64,000 nt of DNA from contig NW_003109083.1 of NCBI RefSeq assembly GCF_000003605.2, positions 311,067-375,066 of the forward strand, given 5' to 3'. This stretch comes from Saccoglossus kowalevskii (Eukaryota > Hemichordata > Enteropneusta > Harrimaniidae). Position 1 is the first letter of the stretch. Every line of letters begins with the position of its first letter. Positions 1-15,200 of the stretch are shown here, piece by piece. A program made the translations under genes and the position numbers. The notes beneath the pieces are model-generated. The model was not told the origin of the DNA. It was given only the letters and a program-made list of their open reading frames with translations, and ran no database searches.

Positions 1-37
1 TTTTCAGTATACGAGCGAGAGAAAAAAAACGGTAAAA

Positions 38-209
38 ATGTGGTCGTTTTCCGGTCGGAAAATACAGTGCAGTCGGAAATTAAGCGATCGTTTAAAAAGT
101 GGGAAGTTGGGCAAACTGAGTACTGTGGTTCAAGTGATATTAGCATCATTCTCATTTAGTTTTAACTCGTACAATATTTATTCACTCACTGTATTGTCTT
201 CACTTTCAG
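38..209 (+). CDS. Cadherin exon 1: N-terminus with possible signal sequence
   Basis: An ATG at 38 opens 57 codons that end in a phase-1 donor (TCAG|GTTAGT). The next cadherin exon needs exactly phase 1. The peptide has a basic N-terminal stretch (MWSFSGRKIQCSRKL) followed by a hydrophobic run near residues 28-42 (STVVQVILASFSFSF), which would suit a signal peptide with a long n-region. The frame stays open upstream to the window edge and TTTTCAG sits at 1-7, so the true start could lie outside the window. Alternatively this is 5' UTR or chance and the real first exon is further upstream. Confidence 0.45.
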
Positions 210-3200
210 GTTAGTTCTTCCGCCGATTTCTCGCAACCAACAACGTGATTTTTTATTTGGGATTTCGAGAAACATAACATGAATCGTTACGGCATTCATA
301 ACACAACACCTTGTCATGTTTCAACGTTTAAGTAGTCAGTTAACAAGGTCTTTCATAGTAGCATTTCTATGGGATTGACGTACTAGCATGAATGGGTTCA
401 ATTATCAGTGTTCACTGATGACGTCATTTGACTGTCCCTCTAGAGGCGAAATGACGCCAGGAAAAGCGGAAGTTTGTCGTCTGCTTCACAGCCCGTTTTA
501 TACCCGATATTTAGGGCATTTCGCAGCACATATAAGTTATTTTTATCGACAGAATTCATTCATAGATCTCAGATTTCATGTACAGAGTGTCAAAAGCCAC
601 ACCTCTGCTCCCCTTTAACACTTCAATTTGAAAATGTTACCTTTAACACTGCCCTTTAATCGGTTTAATTATGCTTAATCTGGTTAATTAAGGCTAATCT
701 GGTTAACCACGTTGTTTCAATCTACTTAGCTGTATACGAAGATGCCAACCCCGGGTTCTGCATCGGGGATGTACATGCTGTGGATAATGACATAGACGCC
801 GCTCACACAATACAGTACACTTGGTTATCGGGAAACGAAGACGATTTGTTCTTAATAGGCCACGACGGTAAGCGCACATGGCACCAGACGGAGCACGTAT
901 ACCACTGGAATATTGTGTGTTCAGATATTTACTAGTAAATAACAACATTCCGTTAAATATGTCATTCCAACGAACTCGAATAATAATTATAATTTGGTAT
1001 GTCAAACATTTTATATCATTTATAGGAATGCTGTATGTCATAAAACAACTCGATCGGGAGGCAATGCCTGCAGAAATTCAACTGAGGTTCCAGGCTCATG
1101 ACAATTCCCTATACCCACCAGTTATCGGTAATATTATGATAGAAATAATAGATGTCAATGACAACGCTCCATTTTTTAATCAGGTGATGAAATTGTAATT
1201 TCTTAGCACGCGATCACCATTGGCACACTGAGAACAGCCTGAGTTGAATTTATAATAAATACACATCGATATATTTGTCTAACTCTTCATATGAGAATAT
1301 TGATGGTGAATGTCATTTATTTTGGTCATAACAGTGTAAGTATTTTGTGGAATTGAATCTCTCTTCTCAAATAAAATGTAGTGTATTCAGTGTAAGTGTA
1401 GTGTATTCATTCAAATCAAAAGATAGTTGTATGCATGTTTATTAAGGTTTTGTTCATACATGAGTTGTTGAACACACTATATAGTTTATAATTTCATTCA
1501 ACTTTTTTTTCAGCCAAAATTGGAGAAAAATAAAATGTCAAAAAATTATATTATTATTATATGTAATGTTCTTGTGCAATCGATAATTATGAAAATTATT
1601 TATGGGTCCATGGGAAATTTCGTTATGAATTATTCCTAATTGAAATTTCTGAATTATCTTGTCGAAAAACGAAAAAAATTCACAATGTCGAAAACGGAAA
1701 GTCTTCATCGTAGTGTTAAAATTGCAATTTGTATCTTTCACTCACATCATGAAATAAAATCCGTCGATACATTATATGTGTCAGGAATTTACACTAGGCT
1801 GTGGACATTAATATCAACATTATTATATAAATTCTACATCCCCAGACTGCCATATTTGTCAACTTGAAGGAAAATGTGACAGTGGAAGTTGAAGTTGCGA
1901 TATTAATCGCAACTGACCTTGACGTAACGTCACCAAACTCTGACGTAAATTACAATATCACAGGTAAAGTACTTTACGTATGAATTTGCTATGCATTTTA
2001 ATTTAAACTCGATCCTTGGTGGATACTTATAACAACCCTGTTTATTTATATATCCATAGACGGGAACGAGGACAAAACTTTCCACATAGACGCCGCGAGT
2101 GGCAATCTCACCAGCGTTCGTTCGTCAGATTACGAAACTATGAAATCACGCATTTTGCGCGTGATAGCTGAAGACATGGGTGTTCCACCACTGACGTCAT
2201 CAATTACCGTGTATGTGGATATCATACCTGTGAACGAGTTCCCACCAGTTATCACTAGTGGTTACGCTTATGACGTGTCCAGAGATGCAAATATAGGTGA
2301 GAGGACGTTTAACTGTCATTCGAAGTTATTGGGAAGCACCTCTTAAAGACATCTCCATAATTGTTGTCGAGAATACCACGGCCTGTCATCAATAGGCACG
2401 TAGTTTGTTATTGTTAAAACTCAATCAAACGAGGTACGTCTTACTTTATTCCAATTTAGGGCACATTTTAGGCAAAGTACTCTCAAAAGACGAAGACTCT
2501 GGGAGAGATGGCGAAGTCAGATTTCATATCCAATCAGCGATTACTTTGCCCATTATTGTTGATCACGTGACCGGAGAACTAATCTTAATATCAACTTTAG
2601 ATCGAGAAATAAATACCTCATTTGAGTTCGTCGTTATAGTTACGGATAACCCAGAAAACCCAAATGATATCTTGTCAGCGACCCAAACCATTGTGGTGAA
2701 CATCAACGACGCCAATCAACATGCCCCTGAATTTAATCATGTACGTATTATAAGTAATATCTGATAAGAAAATATTTTATCTTAGCAACAAACTCTTCCG
2801 GTTTCTGCTCTTATATGTATACATTCGTATGACTATAGATCTGCACGATTGACAGGTAGAAATTCTCACTAGTTCATACAAATATGACCAAGCAAGTATA
2901 AAAAATCCCCTAATAACTGTTTTCAAAATTGACGCGAATGAATAACGTCCAGTAAATTCAAATATTTAAGCGCACGATTACTGTAAATTTGTTTTCACAT
3001 AACCTTGTAGGGATTTGTTGCTCTAGGAATGAGGCATACATTCGCATACACAGTATACTATATTCGATTAATGTCCTTTTCTTCTGCAATTACAGAGTAC
3101 CATGGTTGTACATGTAAAAGAAAATATCACAATAGGAGAACACGTCATAACTTTGGAAGCAACTGATCTTGACATGACGTCACCGAATAACAACATTCAT

Positions 3201-6200
3201 TATAACATTACAGGTTTGTTTTTATTTACTGAGTTGCTGCGGTTTTTATAGACGGCTACAGTTCATGAATCATTCTCAACGGCATATTCTTTTTTATCTA
3301 CAGCTGGGAACGAGGATGGTGTTTTTATCATTGATGGTACGACTGGTGATGTGACTGTCGCGATGAGTTTGAATAGCATGGGGTACATATTACCTGTTAT
3401 TGCTTTGGATGGTGGCATTCCTTCACTGACGTCATCAATTACCATATATGTAGATATCATACCTGTGAACCAGTTTAAACCAGTTATCACCAGTGACGTT
3501 CATTATAACGTGTCCAGAGACGCAAATATTGGTGAGAACACATTGATATTTGGTATTTGAGATAAATGTTTCTAATGTTTTGAAATAATCTCATTATTGA
3601 GTCACCATGACATATTAACATGACCTATATGATGAAATATTGTAATAAGTTAAAAGAAAATTCAATTGCTCACAGGGCACATTTTAGGTCAAGTATTCTC
3701 TAAAGACGAAGACAATGGGAGAGATGGTGAAGCCAGGTTCCGTATCGTTTCGGAAAGATCTCTGCCGATTATCATTGATCACGTGACAGGAGAACTGATT
3801 TTAATATCTGAATTAGACCGAGAAATGAATGCATCATTTGAGTTCGTCGTCATAGTAACAGACAACCCAGAAAACCCAAATGACATCTTATCAGCGACGC
3901 AAACCATTGTGGTGAATATCAACGACGCCAATCAACATGCACCACATTTTCCATCGGTGAGATCCTAAATTTAACTAAATTTATGATGTTATACACTGTT
4001 TCAGTGTTACTTCACTTTTCGCTTTTTTAAGATTCAATCAGTAATCTATTGCCTAGCCTGACAAGGTCGCGTGAGTTGCGCCCTCCGCGGTGCTCCAAAC
4101 CCAATACAGTTAGTGGGGTTTGATGCCGCTCGGCCGGCGAAGGCGCCATTCTTTTAGTTGTGTTGACCATTTACGCAAACATATCTATATGTATTTATTG
4201 GTGCTGAAACGAATTGATATCCTGAGCACAATAGAAAGAATAATTACAGCAACTACTGCTATAAAATAATTGTAATCCCAGCAATACATGGGAATTTTAA
4301 TCACACGGGGTACATTTGTTTATGGAATCAGTTAGGTTAGTTGAAATGGCATAAATGTAGCATTTACAATATGTGTTTTAATACACCCTATGTACACGAC
4401 ATCCCATATCATACGATTAATGTTGTATCATTTCAGAGTACAATGATTGTACACGTAAAAGAAAATATCACAGTAGGGGAAAACCTCATAACATTAAAAG
4501 CAACTGATCTCGACATGACGTCACCGAACAAAGACATTTACTATAACATCACAGGTTTGTTTTTATTTACATATTTTGATTCTATTTGATAGCCGACGTT
4601 TTAAAAATGGGTTATTTTTAGTAAATTTCATGCGATTATTCTCAATGTTTTTGACAGCTGGGAACGAGGATGGCCGATTTATCATTGATGACACGAGCGG
4701 AGATGTGACTGTTGCGACGACTTTAGATTCCACAAAGTCGTATATATTACGTGTTAGTGCTGTAGATGGAGGCATTCCTTCACTGACGTCATCGATTACC
4801 ATATATGTAGATATCATATCTGTGAATCAGTTTAAACCAGTGATCACCAGTGGTTTTATTTATAACGTGTCTAGAGATGCAGATATTGGTAAGTAAAATA
4901 TATATTATATTATATATTATATATTATATATTATATATATATATATTATCCTAATAAATTTTAAAGACTATTCGATTGCAACGATTGGTCATCGTTTTAG
5001 CAAAATCGCATGTTTTTTCATTAGATTCCATAGAATATGAACTATTTAGTTATAATCAATTCATCCAATAACCATAACACTGGCCTGTTTATATATTTTA
5101 GGATATATTTTAGGAAAGGTACTGTCAACCGATGAAGATGATGGTAGAGATGGTGAAGTTGGATTTAATATAGATCCAGAGAGAGCTTTACCATTTGTTA
5201 TTGATCACGTGACCGGGGAAATAATGTTGATATCGAAATTAGAACGCGAAGCGAATGCATCATTTGAGTTCGTCGTTATAGTGACAGATAACCCAGATGA
5301 TTCAAATGATATTTTGTCAGCGACGCAAACCATTGTAGTGAATATCAATGACGTCAATCAACATACACCATATTTTTCATCAGTGAGTCAAATTCCATAT
5401 TCTTCTTTACCAACTAACACTCAAAAGATTGGATGAACTGATTTTTTAGTGTAGCTAATCACATTAATGTCTTTATGATGGGAATATTTGAACTTTTCAT
5501 TTTTAGTTCCACACACCACATCAAATTTAGTAGGTTTCTCGGCCATTAGAAATAGAACAATTATGGTCAGTGTAATTATTCAAATTAGCAGATGATATGT
5601 GTTTATTTTGTAGGCATTAAATCCTACTATTTTGATGGTTTAGCAATTTCATCGAGTTTCAAGTTCACAACTCTTTGGCTGTTACATACATATATATAGA
5701 CATCGGTCCATTGACTAAAATGGTAAATTTAAAACGAACACGAGAATAGTCAATTTTATATATTGTTCTGTATCTCATGATGGACAAAAAATCTAAAGGT
5801 TCTGCTACGATGTGTTGAAGCAGCACTTATTCAATGAATCATTACTAGGCCATGATAAAATTGGTAAATATGCTGTGTATACACTGTATATGACAAGTCG
5901 TTAATGTTCTATATTACAGAGTACCATGGTTGTGCATGTAAAAGAAAATATCACAATAGGAGAACACGTCATAACATTGGAAGCAACTGATCTTGACATG
6001 ACGTCACCCAATAATGACATTCATTATAACATTACAGGTAAACCCGTTTCAGAAATAATTCGGTTCCACGACATCGTTTTTTCACCACAGGGTGATTATC
6101 TATTATATTTTATCAACAGCTGGGAACGAGGATGGCCGATTTATCATTGATGACACGAGCGGAGATGTGACTGTTGCGGCAACTTTAGATGCAACAAAGT

Positions 6201-9200
6201 CGTACGCATTACGTATTAATGCTGTAGATGGAGGCATTCCTCCACTGACGTCATCGATTACCATATATGTAGATATTAAACCTGTGAACCAGTTTAAACC
6301 AGTGATCACCAGTGGTTTTATTTATAACGTGTCTAGAGATGCACCAGTAGGTAAGGAACCCCGATGATATCATTTCGTGATGTTATATATTTGGGGATGA
6401 GATGTATTATTTTTTGTGGTAACGTGTAATGGATACATACGACGCATTCAATTATCGGAATTTATTTGTAACTTTCTTCTTATTTTTTGAATAGGGATAA
6501 GAAACATGCAAATATGTGCAAATATCTTGAGAGCCACATTCATATTAATATTTGATATTGTTTTATTATTATTGATCATGTATACAGAAACCAAGGAATT
6601 ATGCGCAATATGAAAAATACAAAAAAAAGTCAATAAAAAACAAGACCAGTTTAGTTACTTTGTATAATAAAGAATTGTTTCCAATCTACAGAAACGCTTA
6701 ACAGTTGAAAACAAACTATAATAAAGAATAAAATCTATTTTAACATTATAAGTGGTTTTAAAAGTGTACAATAATCCATAAACCAAGGCGTGGAAGATAA
6801 CTGTTCCTTTTTGTTACTATTCACCCAAAAAGTCCATGATATGTATAAACAAACTTGGTTTACAGATCTCAACAACTATTCTAAACTCGATAAATACAAA
6901 GATTTTAAGATCGATTTTGAATGTAAAAATATTTGCCTCTGATTAAATATAACAAGTTACGTTCTGCGCTATGTCAGCTTAGAACATCTTCCAACAACCT
7001 TCGGGTTGAATCTGATCGTAAATTAAACATACCAAGGAATAAGAGAATCTGTAAATTATGTAATTTACGGTTGGTTGAGGGTGAATATCATTTTTGCCTT
7101 GTATGCCCACGTTAGGAAAATCTTAGAAAAAAATATTTATCTATATAAATCAGTCAAATCAGACTTCAAATTTCTTCGTTTAATGCAGTTTGACAACTTA
7201 TTTGTATTTCAAATTTTTAAATTTGTATTCTACGCTTCTAAACACAGAGAAAATCTACTTAACCAGTTGTGACTTGAAGATTCAATGATTATTTAAAGAA
7301 ATCCGTCTTCATGTATTGTTTTTTTTCTATTTTTGGTTTATTGTGCCATAGTCCTGAGGCCATTGTACTGAATAAAATTTATATTCATTCATATTCATAA
7401 TTCATAAACAAGAATCGTTTTAATGTGCAGGTTTTGGTTAGAAATCCCTTAATTTGTATGCGAATGTTCGAGTTACACCAATAAGGTCAGATCCCAAGTG
7501 CACACCACGTTGACCATATATCGTAATAAAATGAATAAATTTGTTTCATTCAAATTGGTATGTCGTCTTTATGTAAATTACATAATAAAACAAAATCATT
7601 ACCATATTTATTAAGTACAGACTTCCATTTAGTTGGTTATCGTTACAATGTTACAGTAACCTATTCACACAAAAAAACCTTACACACGGTGATAGCGTGT
7701 GGAGCAAGAAACCCTCCATATTTGTGTTCATTTTTCGAGTTGTCCTTTTTGATCAGTTTTGTAGTTCCGAATTAAACTGAAAAAAACACATAATGTTAAT
7801 ATGAGTAGAATTTGGGAGAACGGACGATAAATATGTCAATTTTGATGATGGCAAACGTTTCAACACAGTAATTTTTATCAACAGCTGACAGGTGCTTTGA
7901 TGACCAAGACTTAAGTATGTTTTTTAATTTAATTTACTTTGGGACTGAAATTCAATTATGTTCAACGGAATCCGAATGTTAATAATATCAAGGGGAAATC
8001 TTCTCTTCTCTCGGGGTCTCCACACTTGCCAGGGGAGAATCTCGTCTCGTCTCTCTATCGCGTCCCCTTGAGGTACGGGATCGGGAAAGTCACTTTAACT
8101 TTACAGTCAAATAAGGCACACACAACGAAATACGTTTCAGCTCTCGTCTTAGTCGATCTTTTGGAGCACTCTATAAGACACAGCGCCCTGGGGAAAAGTC
8201 CCCAAGACTCTCACAAGGCTGAACCAAGACTCGCCCAAGACTGGACTCTCTCAAGGCTCGCCCCTGGACTCTCTCGGACTGCGTCTGTCGTGGAGTATTC
8301 GCCAAGACCAACTCAAACTCTCTTTATTCATTTTCAAAACTCTAACCAATTACAAAGCAGTAAAAAGACTCTAGGGCGTAACCTTCAATCATAAAGCCAA
8401 TCACACTAAGTACTGAGTACGTCATATCTTTTGATTAATCGTTCACTACATTAATAACTACGGATGTCAGAATAGCGACGGTATCTTGTAATTAGTTCCA
8501 AACCACTGAGCCAAGTTCCGTCCAAAACTTCAAATAGGCCTACACGATGACAGACATAACACAGCAATTCAGCTAATAATCAGCTAATTAAGTCGGTCAA
8601 CAGATACGCGAAAACAAATTCATGACAATAACGTCAATTGACCACCGTGACGTGACCATAAAACGTCATACTGAAGATTAAACTCCAATATTGTTTTCCA
8701 ATCTTAAAAGCTTACGATTTTTCAAAATTTTCCTTTAAACCACTGCACTGCTGTAAGTCCGAACGTACAGTCGCAGCTATAGACATTAATAATTCGGAGC
8801 CATCGAGAAACAAGGTTGTATCATTGACATATTGTGGTATCACATATTCCACGTCAATGATTTTAATATCAGATACATATTATGGGAAATGTATATTTCT
8901 CGTTCTAGTATCAGAATTGTTTGCCAACAGTTCATAGTTTTCAGAGTAGCAATACTCTACATGCAATCTTAAAGTCTGGTGGTCGTCGCGCAGCGCGTGT
9001 TCGAATTTCATGTTAACAAACGAGAGGCTGAATTGTTCGAAATACGGACATCGAGTTACAAAATGACCACGCCCATATTTCAGAAACTACTTTTGCGAAA
9101 CCACTCTCAAATTGTAACTCGAACTTTTAATAACACTTAATCGAACTTCTAGTTACGGGAAACACATATTTTTTTATTTTTAGTAATCGTGTGTAGACAT

Positions 9201-12200
9201 TCTCACGTTTGCAATCGCAGACTCACTTGTTGTTAATTAAGGTCCAAGCACCAATCAAACATTATTGCACGTAACATTGGCAAACAATTGAGCAATACGT
9301 TTGAGTAGCGTCAGTTGTGTGACGTTCGACACTCGTTTGTGTCTGCTTTTACAAAGTTCTTTCTCTCAAATATCCCACTACCCTAACGTGAGACCGGTTA
9401 CATAATATGGAAATAACAGTCGTAACAAATATTATGTATTAAACATGCAATATTTTATTGTGATTTTTTAAAATGTTACCACTGAGGACATTGCTTTTTC
9501 ATTCACAGGGCAAACTGTTGGTAAGATTCTCTCACAAGACGGGGATGATGGAAGATATGGCGAAGTCAGGTTCAGTATATATTCAGAGAAAACTCTGCCG
9601 ATTGTTATTGATCACGTGACCGGAGAACTTATCTTAGTATCAACTTTAGACCGAGAAGTGGACATGTTATTTGAGTTTGTCGTGACAGTGACAGATAACC
9701 CAGACGATCCAAATGATATCTTGTCATCGACACAAACTATTGTGGTGTACATCAACGACGCCAATCAACATGCGCCTGAATTGCCATATGTAATTACAAA
9801 TCTATGTTATAATCATCGTAAATAATAATTAGTATGCTTTACAAACAAACTATGTCAAATTATGATAAACACCGTCGTCATATAAAATCAAAACCACGAA
9901 TTTTAAGTGGTTTATTTCTAGATTGAATTAATTTCCGATATTTGTTTTCCAAAAATTGACTTCAAGCAACCTATTCTGATTGAGAGGTGCGTTTGTATAA
10001 TTCTATTACATTGTTTGTGACGACGGTTTCATTTATATTTTATAATAAATACAACTGACAATGACACAACGTCGTCGAACAGAGGTGAAGCGCTTGCTGG
10101 GATTGGGAGATTGAACCCCGTGTTTATTTTTGTATTGTATATTCTTTTGCAAGTAATTACGTTACTGCGTGAATACAATTCTTTTTTTTTTATACAATCA
10201 TATGCCAGATTTCAGCGTGTCACTATCCTAGGTATAAACACCGTATACAATAAATCACACGTATATCTATGTTGTATCATTTCAGAGTACAATTGTTGTA
10301 CATGTATATGAGAATGCCACAGTAGGCGAACACATCGTATCACTAAATGCAACTGACCTTGACATTACGTCATCGAACAATGACATTTACTTTACCATCA
10401 CGGGTTTGTAACAGCTATTGTACTCGTATTTTCTGAATGTTTTAGCACAAATTCTAATGATACTACTATTAGCGTGACTTTCCATGATATTTATCTTGTA
10501 TGTTCTTTGACAGACGGTGACGAATATGGCCAGTTTACTGTTGATCCCGCGTCTGGGGTACTGAGTGTCGCGGGATTTCTAGATTGTGAGACAATGACGC
10601 CAATGACGTCATACATATTAACTGTAGGTGTTGAAGACGGTGGTACACCTTCACTGACGTCATTCGTTACCATATATGTGGATATCATACCTATGAACGA
10701 GTTTCCGCCAGTTATTACCAGTGGTGTTCATTATAACGTGTCTAGAGATGCAGATATAGGTAAGAATCATGATGTCTATGATTGGTACTTATGACGTAGT
10801 AACGACTTTCATATGGACACTTGTGAATGGTCAGTTGCTCAGAATATGCTTCACCACACACCTTGTGGAGGTAGGGTTCAAATTAGTGCGATAATAATGA
10901 AAGGTGTCGTCTCAGACTAACTAAGAGACGACTGAGAGAACGTACTTGTATTCACGAGACAACAGTATAAACGATGCTATTTTTGCGTTCGCACATGAAT
11001 CACAGAAATGGTTTCAACTGTACGAAATAAAAGATTGGTTCTCAAAGCTTACTGATACTTTTACACGAAAATACTGGATTTACTCTAACCCACTATTAAC
11101 TGTCGTGCCGACAAAGAAGACCAATCTATAGTGAACTTAATTATTTTTTTGTAAATATTATATTCTGTCAATAATATAAAAAAATTCTATGTCATTTACA
11201 GGATATATACTAGGCACCGTTTTTTCAAACGACCAAGACTTTGGCAGGGATGGCGTCGTAAGATTCAGCATCAAATCAGAGGAAACTTCACCTATCGTGG
11301 TTGATCACGCGACGGGAGAGCTTATTCTGATATCCACGTTAGACCAATATTTGAATGAATCACTTGAGTTAATCGTCACTGTAACAGATAATCCGGAAAA
11401 CCCAACGAATATGTTGTCAGCAACACAAACGATTGTGGTGACAATTAAAGATATCAATCAGTATGCACCTGAATTTGAAACTGTGAGTAAGGACATTAAT
11501 ACTAATATTTCAATTTGCACTTGGACTAAACGTTTACTGTATTAGTTGCTATACACAATTTGTTCTTCATTACAGAGTACAGTTATTGTGCACGTGCAAG
11601 AAAACATCACTGCAGGAGAGCCTATCATAACACTTATTGCAACAGACTATGACGTGACGTCACCAAACAATGACATTCGTTATAAGATCACAGGTTTGTT
11701 AATAGTGTACTTCATTGATTCTGATTTCTTCAACATAAGCAATTTGCACAATTTGATTTAATTCTAATTGAACTAACTCGTTCCACAGCCGGAGAAGGCA
11801 GCGATAGATTTAATATAAACGCAGCGACAGGTGAAATCACCCTCATAGGATCATTGGATTACGAGCTCCCATCGTTCATGACGCCATATACAATACTCGT
11901 AACTGCCGAAGACGGTGGCACACCTTCACTGACGTCATCTATCGGTGTATACGTGAAAGTTATCCATGTGAATGAGTTCACACCAGTTATTACCAGCGGT
12001 TCGTCTTATAATGTATCAGAACACGCACTTATAGGTAAATATACGGGTTTACTGTCATCCTGTGATATCCACTTACGTTATTGGCTGGTAGTTATTTGCC
12101 GCAATGGACACAGTCGTACAATGTCACAGACTTTCCCGAAATCATTATAAACCACATTTTCTATGAATATAATTTGTTTTCGGTGTTGTAATTCTACACA

Positions 12201-15200
12201 GGTCATGTATTCGGCAAAGTCCTGTCGACGGACCAAGACGCTGGAAGGGATGGTGAAGTCAACTTTAATATTCAATCGGAACACGCTCTACCCATCGCCA
12301 TTGATTACGCATCGGGGAACCTCTTTTTAATATCTACGCTAGACCGAGAAATTAATTCATCTTATGAGTTTGTGATTATTGTAGCAGATAATGCAGAGAA
12401 CCCAGGGGATGTGTTGTCAACGTCACACACAATAACGGTCAGCATACTGGACGTCAACGACAATGTCCCCGTGTTTGACCAGGTATGGCAATTTGCAAAA
12501 AAAAAAAATACTCTAACTTATCCACATTGATTGTTTAAGATACGTCCATATGACGTATGCAATGTATATAATGCATATATTTGTGATTGTGTTAATTGTG
12601 ATGTCCTCATTACATTGTTCCATAATTATGAATCGTTCCAGCTATACCCTCTGTCTGTATCCTTAAATGAGTTGACGACCCCGGATGAAATACCTTTCCA
12701 TGTTTTCTCGGCTAGTGACCCGGATGAGGGCGTGAATTCCCTACTAACGTATGCAATAGAGTGTAAGTAACTCGAGTATGTGAATGGTTACCGTACTTTG
12801 TAATTGGAACAAAGTCAATATCGTTTTTCACAATATTGAGGCGTTACCTTCCATCATAGTACCTGCTACGGTCTTTTCTTCCATTTGCTTTTAGCTGGAA
12901 ATGAAAATGGTGTGTTTAGTATAAACACCGTGACTGGTGAACTAACTCTGGTTGGAGTGTTAGATTACGAAACAACTCCAAAATACGAGCTATGGATTAT
13001 AGTGCACGACAACGGAAACCCGTCACTGACGTCATCGACCACAATTCACGTAAATGTAGCTCCGGCGAATGAACACGCGCCAGTTCTTACTAGCCCAAGC
13101 ACGTACTGGTTATCGGAAGACGCCGTCATAGGTAAACATGCACATTTCACAATAACTATTATATTTATATTTGTAATACTTTCAGTGTGTATTTGCTGAT
13201 GGTTAGATATTATACGATTTCACAGGTACAATTTTCGGTCAGCTACTTGCAACTGATGAAGATGTCGGAGAGGATGGTAATATCAAATTCAGCATTGAGT
13301 CTGACGACAACTTACCCATATCAGTCAATCAGGTGACTGGTGAACTGTTTTTGACTGGGATACTGGACAGAGAAGGCAATGCATCATATGAAGTCGTTGC
13401 AGTGGCAACAGATACACCTCAGGATTCTTCGAAGGCACTGTCAGGTTCACAAATACTCCGAGTCAATATTGATGACGTCAATGACAACCATCCATTATTT
13501 GACGAGGTGATGACTGTTAATACATTTATGTACTTCAATAATATGACAGTAGTAATGATATTTGCTGACTATGATACTGACTATTCTTTCAATTTCTGAC
13601 TTTATAGGCCTCGTTTGTAGCATCGTTGAGTGAGACAACTACGACCGGATTGCCAGTTTTGAATCTGCTGGCCACCGACCCAGATGATGGAAGCAATGCC
13701 GAACTGTTGTTCGCTATAACAGGTGATATATGTAACTACTAAATACCAACTACCTTTCATTTAGTGTTCTGTTACAATCAGTGTCTGATTTACATAATTG
13801 TTTGTATTTGTGTGCAGCTGGAAATGATGACAGTGTGTTTGAAATTGACCGTATATCGGGAGAGATATCTTTGATACTAGCTATGGACTATGAATCTGTT
13901 AAGTCCTACACATTAAACGTGACTATTTCCGATCAAGGGACTCCTGCTCTGACGTCATCGTCCAAAGTATCAATTGAAGTCACGCCTGAAAATGAATTTG
14001 CCCCGATCATCACCAGTGATGTGTTTTATGAGATACGAGAGGATGCAGCTATAGGTAAGACTGATGAACGTAATAGTTAAACTATTCTTCTTCTGAGCAA
14101 ACCTCACAATAAATGTGTGTTTTAATTTTAATGAAAAGTTCAAGCTTTTGTTGCAATCTGTTATATGTATTTGTAGGTCACTTTATCGGCCACGTTCTGG
14201 CAGTCGACGACGACCATGGTCAGGACGGGCACTTCCTTTTCAACATTGAATCTGCAACAGTAACTGCCCCAATAGCCATAGATCACAAGACAGGCGAGCT
14301 CTTCTTAGTGTCTAAGCTGGACCGAGAAACAACTTCCTCGTACGAGTTGATTGTCGTGGTAACCGATACTCCGAGAAATCCCGAAGATGCCCGATCGACC
14401 TCCGTTACAATAACCATTACTGTTAATGATGCTAATGATAATACACCTAAGTTTGACGTGGTAATGGAACATTGTCTATTTTATTGTCATTCTTTATCTT
14501 TGTTTTGCGAATTTAAACAAACTTGTTATTGGCAAACGCACACTTATTGGTGGTTAAATGTATTGCTTACTGTATTTCAGGTTGCCATCGTTGTATCATT
14601 ACCGGAAATGACGTTGCCTGGTTTAGTTTTGACAACGTTGATGGCATCTGACCCGGATGAAGGAAAGAACGCAGAAATGACCTTCAATATAACAGGTTAG
14701 AGCATGTATTTGAATACTGGGGTGGGGTAAAGTGGAGGTGAGGATTTGTCGTGTGGCTTGCGATTTTTTGAAACCAACATTTTGTTCGTGAACAAAATAT
14801 AGATGTGGTAGTGTGAAAGAATTCAGATCAAAAATAATTTTGATCTAATAATTACATTAGTCACCAATCGTTATAACTGATAATCAACAAATATCACTAC
14901 ACTTTACTGTACAATCTTAACTTTCAAGCTGGGAACGAGGATGGTGTATTTGACCTGGACAGTACAACAGGCCACCTTACCTTACAAGGCCAAGTAAACT
15001 ACGAATCGAACATCAAATCTTATATTTTGAGTGTGGACGTCACTGATCAGGGCATTCCATCTTTGAAGTCAGTTGGTGTAGTTTACGTCGAAGTTGTCCC
15101 ACAAAATGAACATGCACCGGTTATCGTCAGTAGATCTCATTATAACATTCCTGAAGATGCACCAAAAGGCAAGTTACTATACACAACATAATACAACACA

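Noticed and set aside
388-618. A 76-codon open frame near the cadherin 5' end
   Set aside because: It lies in the intron between exon 1 and the first EC exon, has no cadherin character, and lacks splice sites that fit the phase.
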